Origin: Oscillospiraceae bacterium
GTDB taxonomy: Bacteria > Bacillota > Clostridia > Oscillospirales > Oscillospiraceae
Direction: 5' to 3'
Assembly: GCA_022792945.1 (NCBI GenBank)
Contig: JAAWBZ010000033.1
Location: forward strand, 34,066 to 98,065
DNA: 64,000 nucleotides
The notes under the pieces were generated by a model, which did no database searches, had not been told where the DNA came from, and saw only the letters and a program-made list of their open reading frames with translations. The position numbers and the translations under genes were made by a program. Numbering within the stretch: position 1 is the first letter of the stretch; the number at the start of each line of letters is the position of its first letter. This document shows, one piece after another, positions 9,120 through 17,819 of this stretch.

Positions 9120-9686
9120 ATGGAAGAATTTTACATGGACCCCACCCGTTACCACGGCCGTCCGGCCTCCGCGGCGAACCGTACCGAGCAGGAGCTGGCC
9201 TGCTACGACCTCCTGGACCGTCTGGCAGTGGTCTTTGCCCGGGCCGACCACGGCCACGCGGATACCATCGAGCAGTGCAAGCGGGTGGAGGGTGTGCTGG
9301 GCGCGCCCATCTGCAAGAATTTGTTTTTGTGCAACCGGCAGAAGACGCAGTTTTACCTGCTGATGCTGGCGGGGGACAAGGTGTTCAAGACCAAGGATCT
9401 CTCCAAGCAGCTGGGTGTGGCGCGCCTGAGCTTCGCCGGGCCGGAGGAGATGCGGGAATATTTGGACGTGACGCCCGGCTCGGTGACGGTGCTGGCGCTG
9501 AAAAACGACCGGGACCACCGTGTGCAGCTGGTCATCGACCAGTCGGTGGCCGCCGGTGCGCAGGTCAGCTGTCACCCCTGCATCAACACCTCCACCATTC
9601 TCCTCTCCACCCGGGACCTGATGGACAAGGTGCTCCCCGCTTTGGAGCACGAGCCGGTCCTGGTGGACCTGCCGTGGAATGCGTAA
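9120..9686 (+). CDS. YbaK/ProX-type prolyl-tRNA deacylase (trans-editing protein)
   Basis: A 188-residue stand-alone editing domain of the YbaK/ProRS-associated family that hydrolyses mischarged tRNA(Pro). CKRVEGVLGAPICKNLFLCN, the conserved Lys in VFKTKDLSKQLG, LSFA and GSVTVLALKNDRDHRVQLV match the ProX branch. The length fits the family. The ATG at 9120 follows AAGGTG, only 15 nt after the LCP stop, so the two genes probably form a small operon ending at the terminator at 9772. Confidence 0.88.
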   Translation: MEEFYMDPTRYHGRPASAANRTEQELACYDLLDRLAVVFARADHGHADTIEQCKRVEGVLGAPICKNLFLCNRQKTQFYLLMLAGDKVFKTKDLSKQLGVARLSFAGPEEMREYLDVTPGSVTVLALKNDRDHRVQLVIDQSVAAGAQVSCHPCINTSTILLSTRDLMDKVLPALEHEPVLVDLPWNA

Positions 9687-9771
9687 CAGTGGATGAGAGC
9701 ATGATCTCCATCTCAGAATGGCGTGTCGCAGCCTCATCGTTTTGTGGATGTTTCCTTGCCATATAATTTCA

Positions 9772-9816
9772 CCCCCCTGATGTAATTCCGCGTTCCTACA
9801 TCAGGGGGGTTCTTTA
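9772..9816 (+). terminator. Intrinsic terminator (probably bidirectional)
   Basis: 13-bp perfect stem CCCCCCTGATGTA / TACATCAGGGGGG with a 12-nt loop, then TTCTTTATT. It sits between the convergent deacylase and Lrp genes. Confidence 0.85.
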
Positions 9817-9872
9817 TTGTCCGTTTTGACTGGCTCCGCGCAAAAGGGCCGGCGGCGCTTTTGTGGGAAGGG

Positions 9873-10328
9873 CTACAGTCTCAGTCCCTTCACATCCTTC
9901 ATGCGCTCGAGGATCACATGGCTCCGCAGGCTGCGGACGCCGCGCAGGCCGTCCAGCTCCCGGAGAAACGCCTCCAGCCGCTCCTGGCTGTCCGCCACCG
10001 CGTGGGCGTGAAGACAGCAGTCCCCTGTCATGCGGTACAGCTGCGTCACCGTCGCGTTGCCGCACAGCTGCGCGCTGACCGCCTCCAGCCGCTCCGGCGC
10101 CGCCTCGATCTCCAGATACAGCGAGTAAGCCCCGCTCAGCTTCTGGGGGTTGATGACCGTGGTGTACCCCTCGATGACGCCCCGGCGCTCCAGGGCCTCA
10201 ATGTGCGCGCGCACCGCCACCCGGGATACGCCCACCTGATCGCCGATCTCCGAGTAGGAAAGGCGCGCGTTGGCCGTCAGCAGCTCCAGGATCCGCTGGT
10301 CCAAGGGGTCCAATCCGTCTAAATACAT
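9873..10328 (-). CDS. Lrp/AsnC family transcriptional regulator
   Basis: A 151-residue regulator: N-terminal HTH (LDQRILELLTANARLSYSEIG, then VSRVAVRAHIEALERRGVI) and a C-terminal RAM/ligand domain with RMTGDCCLHAHAVADSQERLE. Full family length. It is divergent from the MATE exporter, sharing 185 bp that contain both promoters, so it may control that exporter and itself; the ligand (amino acid?) is unknown. AAGGAG precedes the ATG. Confidence 0.92.
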   Translation of the reverse strand: MYLDGLDPLDQRILELLTANARLSYSEIGDQVGVSRVAVRAHIEALERRGVIEGYTTVINPQKLSGAYSLYLEIEAAPERLEAVSAQLCGNATVTQLYRMTGDCCLHAHAVADSQERLEAFLRELDGLRGVRSLRSHVILERMKDVKGLRL

Positions 10329-10395
10329 GGTATTCCGCTCCTTTTTTCCGGCAGACAGGATTGGAAAATGCTGTCATTGCCTGGATGATGGTCTC

Positions 10396-10424
10396 AGTAT
10401 ACCACAACCCTGGCGAAAAAACAA
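10396..10424 (-). promoter_or_regulatory. Promoter of the Lrp-family gene
   Basis: Minus strand: TTGTTT, 17-bp spacer, TATACT with an extended TGG. Confidence 0.5.
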
Positions 10425-10439
10425 ATAGAAATATTCATG

Positions 10440-10468
10440 TTGACAAAAGAAATAAATACTGCTATTGT
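10440..10468 (+). promoter_or_regulatory. Promoter of the MATE exporter
   Basis: TTGACA, 17-bp spacer, TATTGT with extended TGC; 45 nt above the start codon and back-to-back with the lrp promoter. Confidence 0.65.
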
Positions 10469-10513
10469 ACTTACGAAACGATATATTAAGGTTACGAATC
10501 GGAGGAACCGGCC

Positions 10514-11836
10514 ATGCAGACCGACTTTACCACCGGCGCCATCACCGGGCGGCTGTTCCGCTTTGCCCTGCCGATGATGGTGGGGAATCTGCTGCAGCAG
10601 CTCTACAACATCGCCGATACCCTCATCGTGGGGAAGTACCTGGGGCCGGACGCTCTGGGGGCGGTGGGGTCCAGCTATACGCTGATGGTGTTTCTCACCT
10701 CCATCCTCCTGGGGCTGTGCATGGGCAGCGGCGCGGCCTTCTCCCAGTGGTACGGCCGGCGGGACCTGGAGCGGCTGCGGCAGGGGGCGTTCCTCTCCTT
10801 CTGCCTCATCGCCCTGCTGGCGCTGGCCCTGACGCTGGGAGCCTTTTTCGGTACCGAAGGGCTTTTGCGCCTCCTGCGGGTGCACCGCCGGGTGGTCCCG
10901 TGGATGCGGGCATACCTGCGGATCGTCTTTCTGGGCGTCCCGGCCACGTTCCTCTATAATTATTTCGCCACACTCCTGCGGGCGGTGGGGAACTCCGTGA
11001 CGCCGCTGATTTTCCTGGGCGTGTCGGCGGTTTTAAACGTGGGGCTGGACCTGTGGTTTGTGCTGGGGCTGGGGTGGAGCGTCCGGGGCGCGGCGGCGGC
11101 CACGGTGCTCTCGCAGTACCTCAGCGGCGCGGGGCTGGCGGCCTACGCCCTGCTGGCCTGCCCGGACCTGCGGCCCCGGCGGCGGCACCTGCGCTGGAGC
11201 GGTCCGGTGGTGCAGGAGATCTCCGGGCTGAGCCTGCTCACCTGCGTGCAGCAGTCGGTGATGAACCTCGGCATCCTGATGGTTCAGGGGCTGGTCAACA
11301 GCTTCGGCCCCGCGGTGATGGCGGCGTTCGCAGCGGCGGTGAAGGTGGACTCCTTCGCCTATATGCCGGCCCAGGACTTCGGCAACGCCTTTTCCACCTT
11401 TGTGGCCCAGAACTACGGCGCGGGCCGCACGGACCGCATCCGGGCGGGACTCCGGCGGGCGGCGGCGGCCTCGGCGGGGTTCTGCGCGGCGGTGAGCGCG
11501 GCGGTGTACCTGCTGGCGGAGCCGCTGATGGGCCTCTTTGTGGAGGCCGGCGAGGCGGAGATCATCGCCGTGGGCGCGGCGTACCTGCGGATTGAGGGGG
11601 CGTTCTACTGCGGCATCGGCCTGCTGTTCCTCTGGTACGGCTGCTACCGGGCGGTGAAGCAGCCGGGGATGTCGGTGGCGCTGACCGCGGTATCCCTGGG
11701 CACCCGGGTAGCGCTGGCCTACGGGCTTTCAGCCATTCCGGCGGTGGGGCTGTACGGCGTCTGGGCGTCGGTGCCCGTCGGGTGGCTCCTGGCGGATATT
11801 CTGGGCCTTTGGCGCTGGCGCCGTCTGCGGCTGTAG
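10514..11836 (+). CDS. MATE family multidrug/sodium antiporter
   Basis: A 440-residue, 12-helix efflux protein of the MATE/NorM-DinF family. FALPMMVGNLLQQLYNIADT is the classic family opening and PAQDFGNAFSTFVAQNYGAG the second-half counterpart. GGAGG lies upstream of the ATG. The gene is divergent from an Lrp-type regulator. Its last 118 bp overlap the 3' end of the convergent P-type ATPase gene. The exported compound cannot be told from sequence. Confidence 0.93.
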   Translation: MQTDFTTGAITGRLFRFALPMMVGNLLQQLYNIADTLIVGKYLGPDALGAVGSSYTLMVFLTSILLGLCMGSGAAFSQWYGRRDLERLRQGAFLSFCLIALLALALTLGAFFGTEGLLRLLRVHRRVVPWMRAYLRIVFLGVPATFLYNYFATLLRAVGNSVTPLIFLGVSAVLNVGLDLWFVLGLGWSVRGAAAATVLSQYLSGAGLAAYALLACPDLRPRRRHLRWSGPVVQEISGLSLLTCVQQSVMNLGILMVQGLVNSFGPAVMAAFAAAVKVDSFAYMPAQDFGNAFSTFVAQNYGAGRTDRIRAGLRRAAAASAGFCAAVSAAVYLLAEPLMGLFVEAGEAEIIAVGAAYLRIEGAFYCGIGLLFLWYGCYRAVKQPGMSVALTAVSLGTRVALAYGLSAIPAVGLYGVWASVPVGWLLADILGLWRWRRLRL

Positions 11837-14451
11837 GCCGTGAGGAGCTTGCGCAGGAGGTCGAAGGGCACCACGGTGGCCGCCAGGGCCACCACCTGGA
11901 GGATGGTCTCCGCCGGCAGCGGCTCGGTGCGGAAGACCGCGCTGCCATAGCGGATCAGCAGCAGCTGGATGCCTGACACCGCCGCCATGATGGCCAGAAA
12001 CGCGCCGTTGCGCCCCAGGCTCCCCAGCAGGTTCACCCGGTGGGTCCGTGCGTTGAAGGCGTTGAAGATGCCAGAGAAGATGAAGAGGGTGAAAAAGGCG
12101 GTCATGAAGCCCAGATAGTCGCTCTCATACCCGAACCGCGCCCGGAAGTACGGCAGGCGCAGAAACGCCGCGCACAGGGCGATGGTGTAGGCGCCGGTGA
12201 GGACGATCTGCCCCAGCATCTCCCGGGAGAGAATGGGCTCACTGCGCCGCTTGGGCGCCTCACGCATATACCGCTCCAGGGGCGGCTCCCCGGCGAAGGC
12301 CAGACCGCCCAGGGTGTCCATGATGATGTTGATCCACAGCATCTGCGTCACCGTCACCGGCGTCTCGATGCCGATGAACGGCGCGATCAGCGACACGCCC
12401 ACGGCGCAGAGGTTCATGGTCAGCTGGAACACCAGGAATTTCCGGATGCTCCTGAAGATGGTCCGGCCGTAGAGGATGGCCCGGGCGATAGAGGCGAAAT
12501 TGTCGTCCAGAATGACGATATCGCCGGCCTCCTTAGCCACCTCCGTGCCGCTGCCCATGGCGAAGCCCACGTCGGCACACTTGAGGGCCGGGGCGTCGTT
12601 GATGCCGTCGCCGGTCATGCCGGCCACCAGGCCCAGCTCCTGCGCCGCCCGCACCAGGCGGCTCTTGTCCCCGGGCAGCGCCCGGGCCACCACCCGCAGC
12701 CGGGGCAGCGCCGCGCGCAGGGCGGCGTCGCGCATCCCGGCCAGCTCCTGGCTGGTGAGGACCAGGTCGCGCCCCGGCTCTGCGGCGATGCCGGCCTCCC
12801 GGGCGATGGCGAGGGCCGTATCCCGGTTGTCCCCGGTGATCATCACCACCTGGATGCCCGCCTCCCGGACCTGCCGGACCGCCCGGTCCACTCCGGGCCG
12901 GAGGCCGTCCCGGAGGCCCAGAAGGCCCAGAAAGGTCAGCGGTCCCCCGACGGGGGCGGCCGCCGCCGGGTCCGCCGCCGCCAGGGCCAGAACGCGCATC
13001 CCCGCCCCGGTCATGCGCCCCAGGGCCGCGCGGACCATGGGCGGCACGCCGGCGCGGACGCGCCCCTGCCCGTCATAATGGGCGGTGCAGCGGGGCAGCA
13101 GAGCCTCCGGCGCGCCCTTGAACAGCAGCAGGTTCCGGTCGCCCCGCAGCCGCGCACAGGCGTACTTCCGCGCCGGGTCGAAGGGCAGGGCCATCTCCGC
13201 CGCCGCCGGGGTATCGAAGCCCGCCGCGAAGTCCAGCACCGCCCGGTCGGTGCTGTTGCCGCCCACGGCGCGCCCGCCGGAGAGCGCCGCCTCGTTGCAG
13301 TACCGGCAGGTCAGGGCGCACAGCTGCCGCAGGGCTGGGGACTTCACCTGCCGCAGCTGCGTGCAGCGCGTCCCATCGGCGAACACCAGCTGCTCCGCCT
13401 GCATCCGGCCCCGGGTCAGGGTGCCGGTCTTGTCGGTGAACAGGATATTCAGGCTCCCCGCCGTCTCGATGCCCACCAGCTTGCGCACCATCACATGGTC
13501 CCGCTTCATCCGTGCCATGTTGGACGAGAGGACCACCGTGATCATCATGGGCAGCCCCTCCGGCACCGCCACCACCACCACTGCGATGGCCAGCAGCGCC
13601 GCGTGGAACAGGTGGCCGATGAGGGCCGAGGGCGTCTGCAATTCCGAGAGCACCGCCGCCCAGCGGAAACCGTTGTTCATGACCAGCGCGTGAAAAAGGT
13701 CGGCAAAGGCGACCAGGGCTGCGGCGGTGTAGCCCATGCGGCTGATATCCCGGGCCAGGCCGGAAAGACGGGCCTTCATGGGGCTCTCGCCGCTGTCCTC
13801 CTGAAGCTCGGAGGCCAGCGCGCCGTAGAGCGTGGCGTCCCCCACCCGCTCCACGCGCATCACGCCCTGTCCCGCCGCGACCACGGCGCCGCGAAGCAGC
13901 TGGGATGGCTCCTCCGGCGACCAGCGCCGGGGGCCTTTTCCGTTCCAGGGAACCTTCTCCGCCTCGCGGCTCTCGCCGTTGAGGGGCGACTGGTCCACCT
14001 GGAGCGCCCCGGAGAGCAGCAGGCCGTCGGCGGGGATCTTCTCGCCGGCCTGCAGGAGCACCAGGTCGCCCACCACCACCTCCGCCACCGGGATCACCTG
14101 GAGCCCCTCCCGCCGCTGGACGCGGCACTGGGTCCTGGCGGCCTCCTCCTGGAGCCGTTGGAAGGCCGACTCGCTGCCGTACTCCGAGAGGGAGGAGACA
14201 AAGGTCGCCAGGAACACCGCCGCGCCGATGCCCACCGGCTCGAACCAGCTGTGCTCCCGCAGGGACACCAGCACGTTGAGGGCCAGAGCGGCCAGGAGAA
14301 TTTTGATGATGGGGTCCCCGAAGCTGGCAGCAAACTGCCGCCAGAAGGACCTGCGCCGCCGCCGGGTAAAGGCGTTGGCCCCGTGCCGCCGGCGCGACGC
14401 CTCCACCTCGCCCCGGCTCAGTCCCCGCAGTCTCTCCGTTTCTACCGACAT
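11719..14451 (-). CDS. Cation-translocating P-type ATPase (Ca2+ type, P2)
   Basis: A 910-residue P-type ATPase of the SERCA/PMCA-like P2 class. An N-terminal cation-ATPase domain is followed by the A-domain (LNGESREAEK), the M4 motif PEGLPM (297-302), the phosphorylation motif DKTGTLT (Asp340) and the intact hinge GDGINDAP. About ten membrane helices and an Arg-rich tail (SRRRRQRQRPR) follow. It probably exports Ca2+, though Mn2+ is possible. GGGGAGG precedes the ATG. The final ~39 codons lie opposite the MATE gene, a tail-to-tail overlap of 118 bp. Confidence 0.92.
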   Translation of the reverse strand: MSVETERLRGLSRGEVEASRRRHGANAFTRRRRRSFWRQFAASFGDPIIKILLAALALNVLVSLREHSWFEPVGIGAAVFLATFVSSLSEYGSESAFQRLQEEAARTQCRVQRREGLQVIPVAEVVVGDLVLLQAGEKIPADGLLLSGALQVDQSPLNGESREAEKVPWNGKGPRRWSPEEPSQLLRGAVVAAGQGVMRVERVGDATLYGALASELQEDSGESPMKARLSGLARDISRMGYTAAALVAFADLFHALVMNNGFRWAAVLSELQTPSALIGHLFHAALLAIAVVVVAVPEGLPMMITVVLSSNMARMKRDHVMVRKLVGIETAGSLNILFTDKTGTLTRGRMQAEQLVFADGTRCTQLRQVKSPALRQLCALTCRYCNEAALSGGRAVGGNSTDRAVLDFAAGFDTPAAAEMALPFDPARKYACARLRGDRNLLLFKGAPEALLPRCTAHYDGQGRVRAGVPPMVRAALGRMTGAGMRVLALAAADPAAAAPVGGPLTFLGLLGLRDGLRPGVDRAVRQVREAGIQVVMITGDNRDTALAIAREAGIAAEPGRDLVLTSQELAGMRDAALRAALPRLRVVARALPGDKSRLVRAAQELGLVAGMTGDGINDAPALKCADVGFAMGSGTEVAKEAGDIVILDDNFASIARAILYGRTIFRSIRKFLVFQLTMNLCAVGVSLIAPFIGIETPVTVTQMLWINIIMDTLGGLAFAGEPPLERYMREAPKRRSEPILSREMLGQIVLTGAYTIALCAAFLRLPYFRARFGYESDYLGFMTAFFTLFIFSGIFNAFNARTHRVNLLGSLGRNGAFLAIMAAVSGIQLLLIRYGSAVFRTEPLPAETILQVVALAATVVPFDLLRKLLTAYSRRRRQRQRPRISARSHPTGTDAQTPYSPTAGMAESP

Positions 14452-14548
14452 ACCAAGCGCCTCCCCAAAGCCTTTTTGTACAGGCTATTGCCGCCGGCGC
14501 GGAAATATGCGTCCCGCCCCGCCGGCGGCTTTTGGCGCGCTTTGAGGA

Positions 14549-14577
14549 TTGACATCGCCGGCGGCAGACGGTAGAAT
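14549..14577 (+). promoter_or_regulatory. Promoter of the aminotransferase gene
   Basis: TTGACA, 17-bp spacer, TAGAAT; 38 nt above the start codon and strong for this window. Confidence 0.7.
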
Positions 14578-14615
14578 AGACCTATCAGTAAACGAGACGA
14601 AAGGGGAACTCACCT

Positions 14616-15890
14616 ATGACGCCATACGCCAACATGACGCCCGCCGAGCTGCGGCAGGAGCACGAAGCCGTCTCCCAGGCCTTCGCCGCGGTGAAGGAGA
14701 AGCACCTCAAGCTGGATATGTCCCGCGGCAAGCCCGGAAAGGCGCAGCTGGACCTGGTCAGCGGCATTCTCACCGTGCTCTCCGACCCCGCCGACTGCCT
14801 GGACGGCGGGCTGGACACGCGCAACTACGGCGAGCTGGCAGGCCTCGCCTCCTGCCGGAAGCTGTTTGCCGAGCTGCTGGGCGTCAAGCCCGAGGAGGTC
14901 TTTGCCGGCGGCAACGCCAGCCTCAACCTGATGTACGATGTCATCTCCAAGGCGTTCACCCACGGTCTGCTCCACAGTCCCCGGCCCTGGTCCCAGGAGA
15001 AAACCGTCAAATTCCTTTGCCCCTCCCCCGGCTATGACCGCCATTTCAAGGTCACAGAATCCTTCGGCATGGAGCTCATCACCATCCCCATGACCGGCGC
15101 CGGACCCGACATGGACGCGGTGGAGGCCGCCGTGCAGGACCCGGCGGTCAAGGGCATCTGGTGCGTGCCCAAGTATTCCAACCCCCAGGGCATCATCTAC
15201 TCCGACGAGACCATCGACCGCCTGGCGGCGCTGAAGCCCGCCGCTCCGGACTTCACCATCATGTGGGACAACGCCTACTGCATCCACGAGTTCGACGGCG
15301 GTTTTGTGCCCTTCCGGGACATTCTGACCCTCTGCCGCGAGGCGGGAAACCCGGATATGGTGTACGAGTTCGCCTCCACCTCCAAGGTCACGCTGCCCGG
15401 CGCGGGCGTGGCGGTGTTTGCCACCTCCGAGGCCAACATGGCCTATATGAAAAAGCTCCTGAGCATCCAGGTTATCAGCTACGACAAGGTCAACCAGCTG
15501 CGCCACGTCCGCTACCTCCGGGACAAGGCCCACACCCTGGAGCTGATGCAGCAGCACGCGGCAATCCTCAAGCCCAAGTTCGACGCCGTGGCCGACGCCC
15601 TGGAGCGGGAGATCCGCCCCCTGGGCATCGGCAGCTGGGCACGGCCCAAGGGCGGCTACTTCATCAGCTACGACGCCATGCCCGGCACGGCCAAGCGCGC
15701 GCTGGCGCTGTGCAAGGAGGCGGGCGTGGTGATGACCGGGGCGGGCGCCACGTTCCCCTACGGCGTGGACCCGGACGACTCCAACATCCGCATCGCCCCC
15801 AGCCTCCCCCCGGTAGCCGAGCTGGAGCAGGCCATTGAGGTATTCTGCATCTGTGTGCGCCTGGCAGCGCTGGAAAAGCTGATGCAATGA
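14616..15890 (+). CDS. PLP-dependent aminotransferase, class Ic aspartate-aminotransferase type
   Basis: A 424-residue fold-type-I PLP enzyme of the Asp_aminotransf/MocR-less 'class Ic' group. LDMSRGKPG near the start, YGELAGLASCRKLFAELLG, VPKYSNPQG, and the PLP lysine in STSKVTLPGAG match that group. It probably interconverts aspartate or another amino acid with its keto acid. The ATG at 14616 follows GGGGAA. It has its own promoter and terminator, so it is a single-gene unit. Confidence 0.9.
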   Translation: MTPYANMTPAELRQEHEAVSQAFAAVKEKHLKLDMSRGKPGKAQLDLVSGILTVLSDPADCLDGGLDTRNYGELAGLASCRKLFAELLGVKPEEVFAGGNASLNLMYDVISKAFTHGLLHSPRPWSQEKTVKFLCPSPGYDRHFKVTESFGMELITIPMTGAGPDMDAVEAAVQDPAVKGIWCVPKYSNPQGIIYSDETIDRLAALKPAAPDFTIMWDNAYCIHEFDGGFVPFRDILTLCREAGNPDMVYEFASTSKVTLPGAGVAVFATSEANMAYMKKLLSIQVISYDKVNQLRHVRYLRDKAHTLELMQQHAAILKPKFDAVADALEREIRPLGIGSWARPKGGYFISYDAMPGTAKRALALCKEAGVVMTGAGATFPYGVDPDDSNIRIAPSLPPVAELEQAIEVFCICVRLAALEKLMQ

Positions 15891-15909
15891 TTCCCAACTG
15901 AAAAGTACG

Positions 15910-15955
15910 CCGCGCCGGAGCTCCCCTCGGGGGAGGCTCCGGCGCGGTTCGTCTT
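15910..15955 (+). terminator. Intrinsic terminator of the aminotransferase gene
   Basis: Long GC stem CCGCGCCGGAGCTCCCC with its complement ending at 15947 (one bulged base), then TTCGTCTT; it ends next to the convergent gene's stop. Confidence 0.8.
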
Positions 15956-16388
15956 ATAAATAGCTTTGCAGGTCCCGCGAAAGCCGCTGCTCCGCCTGGA
16001 TCAGCTGGCTGGCCAGGGAACGGGCCTCCGGGGAGGCGTCAGGGTAGCGGTTGCAGTAGCGGTGCAGGAGCTTGACGCCCTGGTTGCACCCGTCCACCAT
16101 CAGGTCCGCCACCGACTGGTCGCCGGGCTGCAGGGCCAGCTTCAGGTTGGTTTTCATCCAGCTCATCCCCTTGGCCACAGGGCTGGGGCGCTTGCTGTCG
16201 GCCTTGCACTGGCGCAGCAGCGACTGGGCCTGGTCCCGCAGCAGCTCGTGGGCGCGGCGGCAGTTGCTCAGCTCCTGGCGCAGGTGGAAGCTCTCCACCA
16301 TCGGCAGGACCTCGTTGATCGAGCTGACCGCCATCTGGATGCCCAAGTCACATTCGCCCAGCAGCCGGCGGGTGTCGTCATGTTCCAT
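15954..16388 (-). CDS. Hypothetical helical protein (possible ferritin-like/DUF2383 or spore-coat type)
   Basis: A 144-residue soluble protein, almost entirely alpha-helical: LGECDLGIQMAVSSINEVLP, then SNCRRAHELLRDQAQSLL, then MVDGCNQGVKLLHRYCNRYP. The arrangement resembles four-helix-bundle proteins of the DUF2383 group found in spore formers; I make this match from pattern only. The ATG at 16388 has GGGAGG 8 nt upstream. It reads in the same direction as the YaiI-like gene, 54 nt apart, so they may be cotranscribed. Confidence 0.6.
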   Translation of the reverse strand: MEHDDTRRLLGECDLGIQMAVSSINEVLPMVESFHLRQELSNCRRAHELLRDQAQSLLRQCKADSKRPSPVAKGMSWMKTNLKLALQPGDQSVADLMVDGCNQGVKLLHRYCNRYPDASPEARSLASQLIQAEQRLSRDLQSYL

Positions 16389-16442
16389 GTTGGTCGCCTC
16401 CCGTCCTCGTTTTGAGAATAGGATGCACCGATTTCCGCCAGA

Positions 16443-16892
16443 CTATCCTGATTTGCCGCAAAGTTCCGATAAAAGCCGCCGCAGGGCGGTCTCAAAGGCG
16501 ATATCCTCCGCGGCGGTCCGGCGGCGCGGCCCCCTGAGCCGTCCGCCGCCGCGGCGGACGCGCTGAGCGGCGTGGCGGACAGCCAGGAGGGCGTCGATGT
16601 TGTCCGGGCCGTAGAGGAGGCCGTCCTGCCGGATGGGATGCGCGCCGCGGCCGAGGCACATGGCGGCGAGGCCGTAGTCCTGTGTCACCACCACATCGCC
16701 GGGGCGCAGCCGGTCCACCAGGGCAAAGTCCACGCTGTCGGCCCCCTGGTCCACCACGATGGTCTCCGCGCCGGGGCGGGCGAGCTGGTGGGCGGTGTCG
16801 CACAGCAAAAGGCAGGCAACGCCAAAATCCCGCGCCGCAGCCAGGGTGCAGTCCACCACCGGGCAGGCGTCCGCGTCAATGAGGATCCGCAT
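16443..16892 (-). CDS. YaiI/YqxD family protein (DUF188)
   Basis: A 149-residue PIN-like protein: MRILIDADACPV at the N-terminus, GADSVDFALVDR, VVTQDYGLAAMCLGRGA and the C-terminal FETALRRLL are family signatures. The conserved Asp residues suggest a metal-binding nuclease-like fold, but no activity is established for the family. GGAGGGG precedes the ATG. Confidence 0.9.
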   Translation of the reverse strand: MRILIDADACPVVDCTLAAARDFGVACLLLCDTAHQLARPGAETIVVDQGADSVDFALVDRLRPGDVVVTQDYGLAAMCLGRGAHPIRQDGLLYGPDNIDALLAVRHAAQRVRRGGGRLRGPRRRTAAEDIAFETALRRLLSELCGKSG

Positions 16893-16906
16893 GAAACCCC
16901 TCCATC

Positions 16907-17037
16907 AAAAGTTTCGCCGGCCTTTTCAAAGGCCGCAGAGTCCAGAGGCAGCGCCTCTGGCCGCCATCCGCAGACGGCGAAATCCCCCCAAGAGGTCTGG
17001 AGGACCCTGCTAAGGGGTCCTCCAGCGCTTTCGTCTA
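16907..17037. repeat. Palindromic interspersed repeat, longest copy
   Basis: Three nested inverted repeats in a row: CGGCCTTTTCAAAGGCCG, CCAGAGGCAGCGCCTCTGG and GGAGGACC...GGTCCTCC, bounded by TTTCGCCG and CGGCGAAA. Related pieces occur at 2569, 24659, 29247 and 59906. It separates the YaiI-like gene from deoD. Confidence 0.7.
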
Positions 17038-17047
17038 TCACACGGTA

Positions 17048-17791
17048 TCAAACCGTCTCCAGCTTCACCGCCGTTTCCAATGCCAGACGGATCATATCGG
17101 TGAAGGTGTTCTGCCGGTCCAGGGCTGAAAGGTGCTCGTCCGTCACCAGATGGTCCGAGATCGTGCACATGGCCAGGGCGCGGCCACCGTGGCGGGCGGC
17201 GCTGCAGTAGAGCGCCGCCGCCTCCATCTCCACCGCCAAAGCCCCCATCTTCGCCCACAGGGCGTTGACGCGGCGGCTCTCGGGCAGGTCGTCATCGTCG
17301 TTGTAGAAGCGGTCGGTGCTCACCAGATTGCCCACCCGGCAGGGCAGGCCCATGCCCTCCGCCGTCTCCACGCAGGCGCGCAGCAGCGTGAAGTCCGCGA
17401 TGGGCGCGAACACCCCCGGCAGGCCGTACTGCTCAGGAAAATGCGAATCGGTGCAGGCCGCCTGGCCCAGGACAATGTCCCGCAGGGCCACCGAGCCGTG
17501 CAGCGCCCCCGCCGAGCCGATGCGCAGGATGCTGCGCACGCCGAATTCCCGGAACAGCTCCTGGGAGTAGATGCCCATGGACGGCATCCCCATGCCGCTG
17601 GCCATCACCGAGACGCGGACGCCCTTGTAGTCGCCGGTGTAGCCCTGGACGCCGCGGACGTTGTTGACCAGCTTCGCGTTTTCCAGGAATTTTTCCGCGA
17701 TCAGCTGCGAGCGCAGCGGGTCGCCGGGCATCAGAACGGTTTGGGCAAAGTCGCCGCGGGCGGCGGCAATGTGCGGGGTAGGACAGGACAT
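17048..17791 (-). CDS. deoD: Purine-nucleoside phosphorylase, DeoD type
   Basis: A 247-residue hexameric-type purine nucleoside phosphorylase for purine salvage. MSCPTPHIAAARGDFAQTVLMPGDP is split here as TPHIAAARGDFA and VLMPGDPLRS. RIGSAG, VEMEAAALY (ribose site) and TISDHLVTDE with the catalytic Asp are all present. Length is normal. AAGGAG precedes the ATG. It ends near the repeat element and starts just below the anti-sigma-like gene's end (28 nt). Confidence 0.96.
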   Translation of the reverse strand: MSCPTPHIAAARGDFAQTVLMPGDPLRSQLIAEKFLENAKLVNNVRGVQGYTGDYKGVRVSVMASGMGMPSMGIYSQELFREFGVRSILRIGSAGALHGSVALRDIVLGQAACTDSHFPEQYGLPGVFAPIADFTLLRACVETAEGMGLPCRVGNLVSTDRFYNDDDDLPESRRVNALWAKMGALAVEMEAAALYCSAARHGGRALAMCTISDHLVTDEHLSALDRQNTFTDMIRLALETAVKLETV

Positions 17792-17819
17792 TGGGAACCA
17801 CTCCTTTTTCCAGTTTCCC

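Noticed and set aside
12040..14574. An 844-codon open frame antisense to the P-type ATPase
   Set aside because: The sense frame has every catalytic motif; the antisense one has none.
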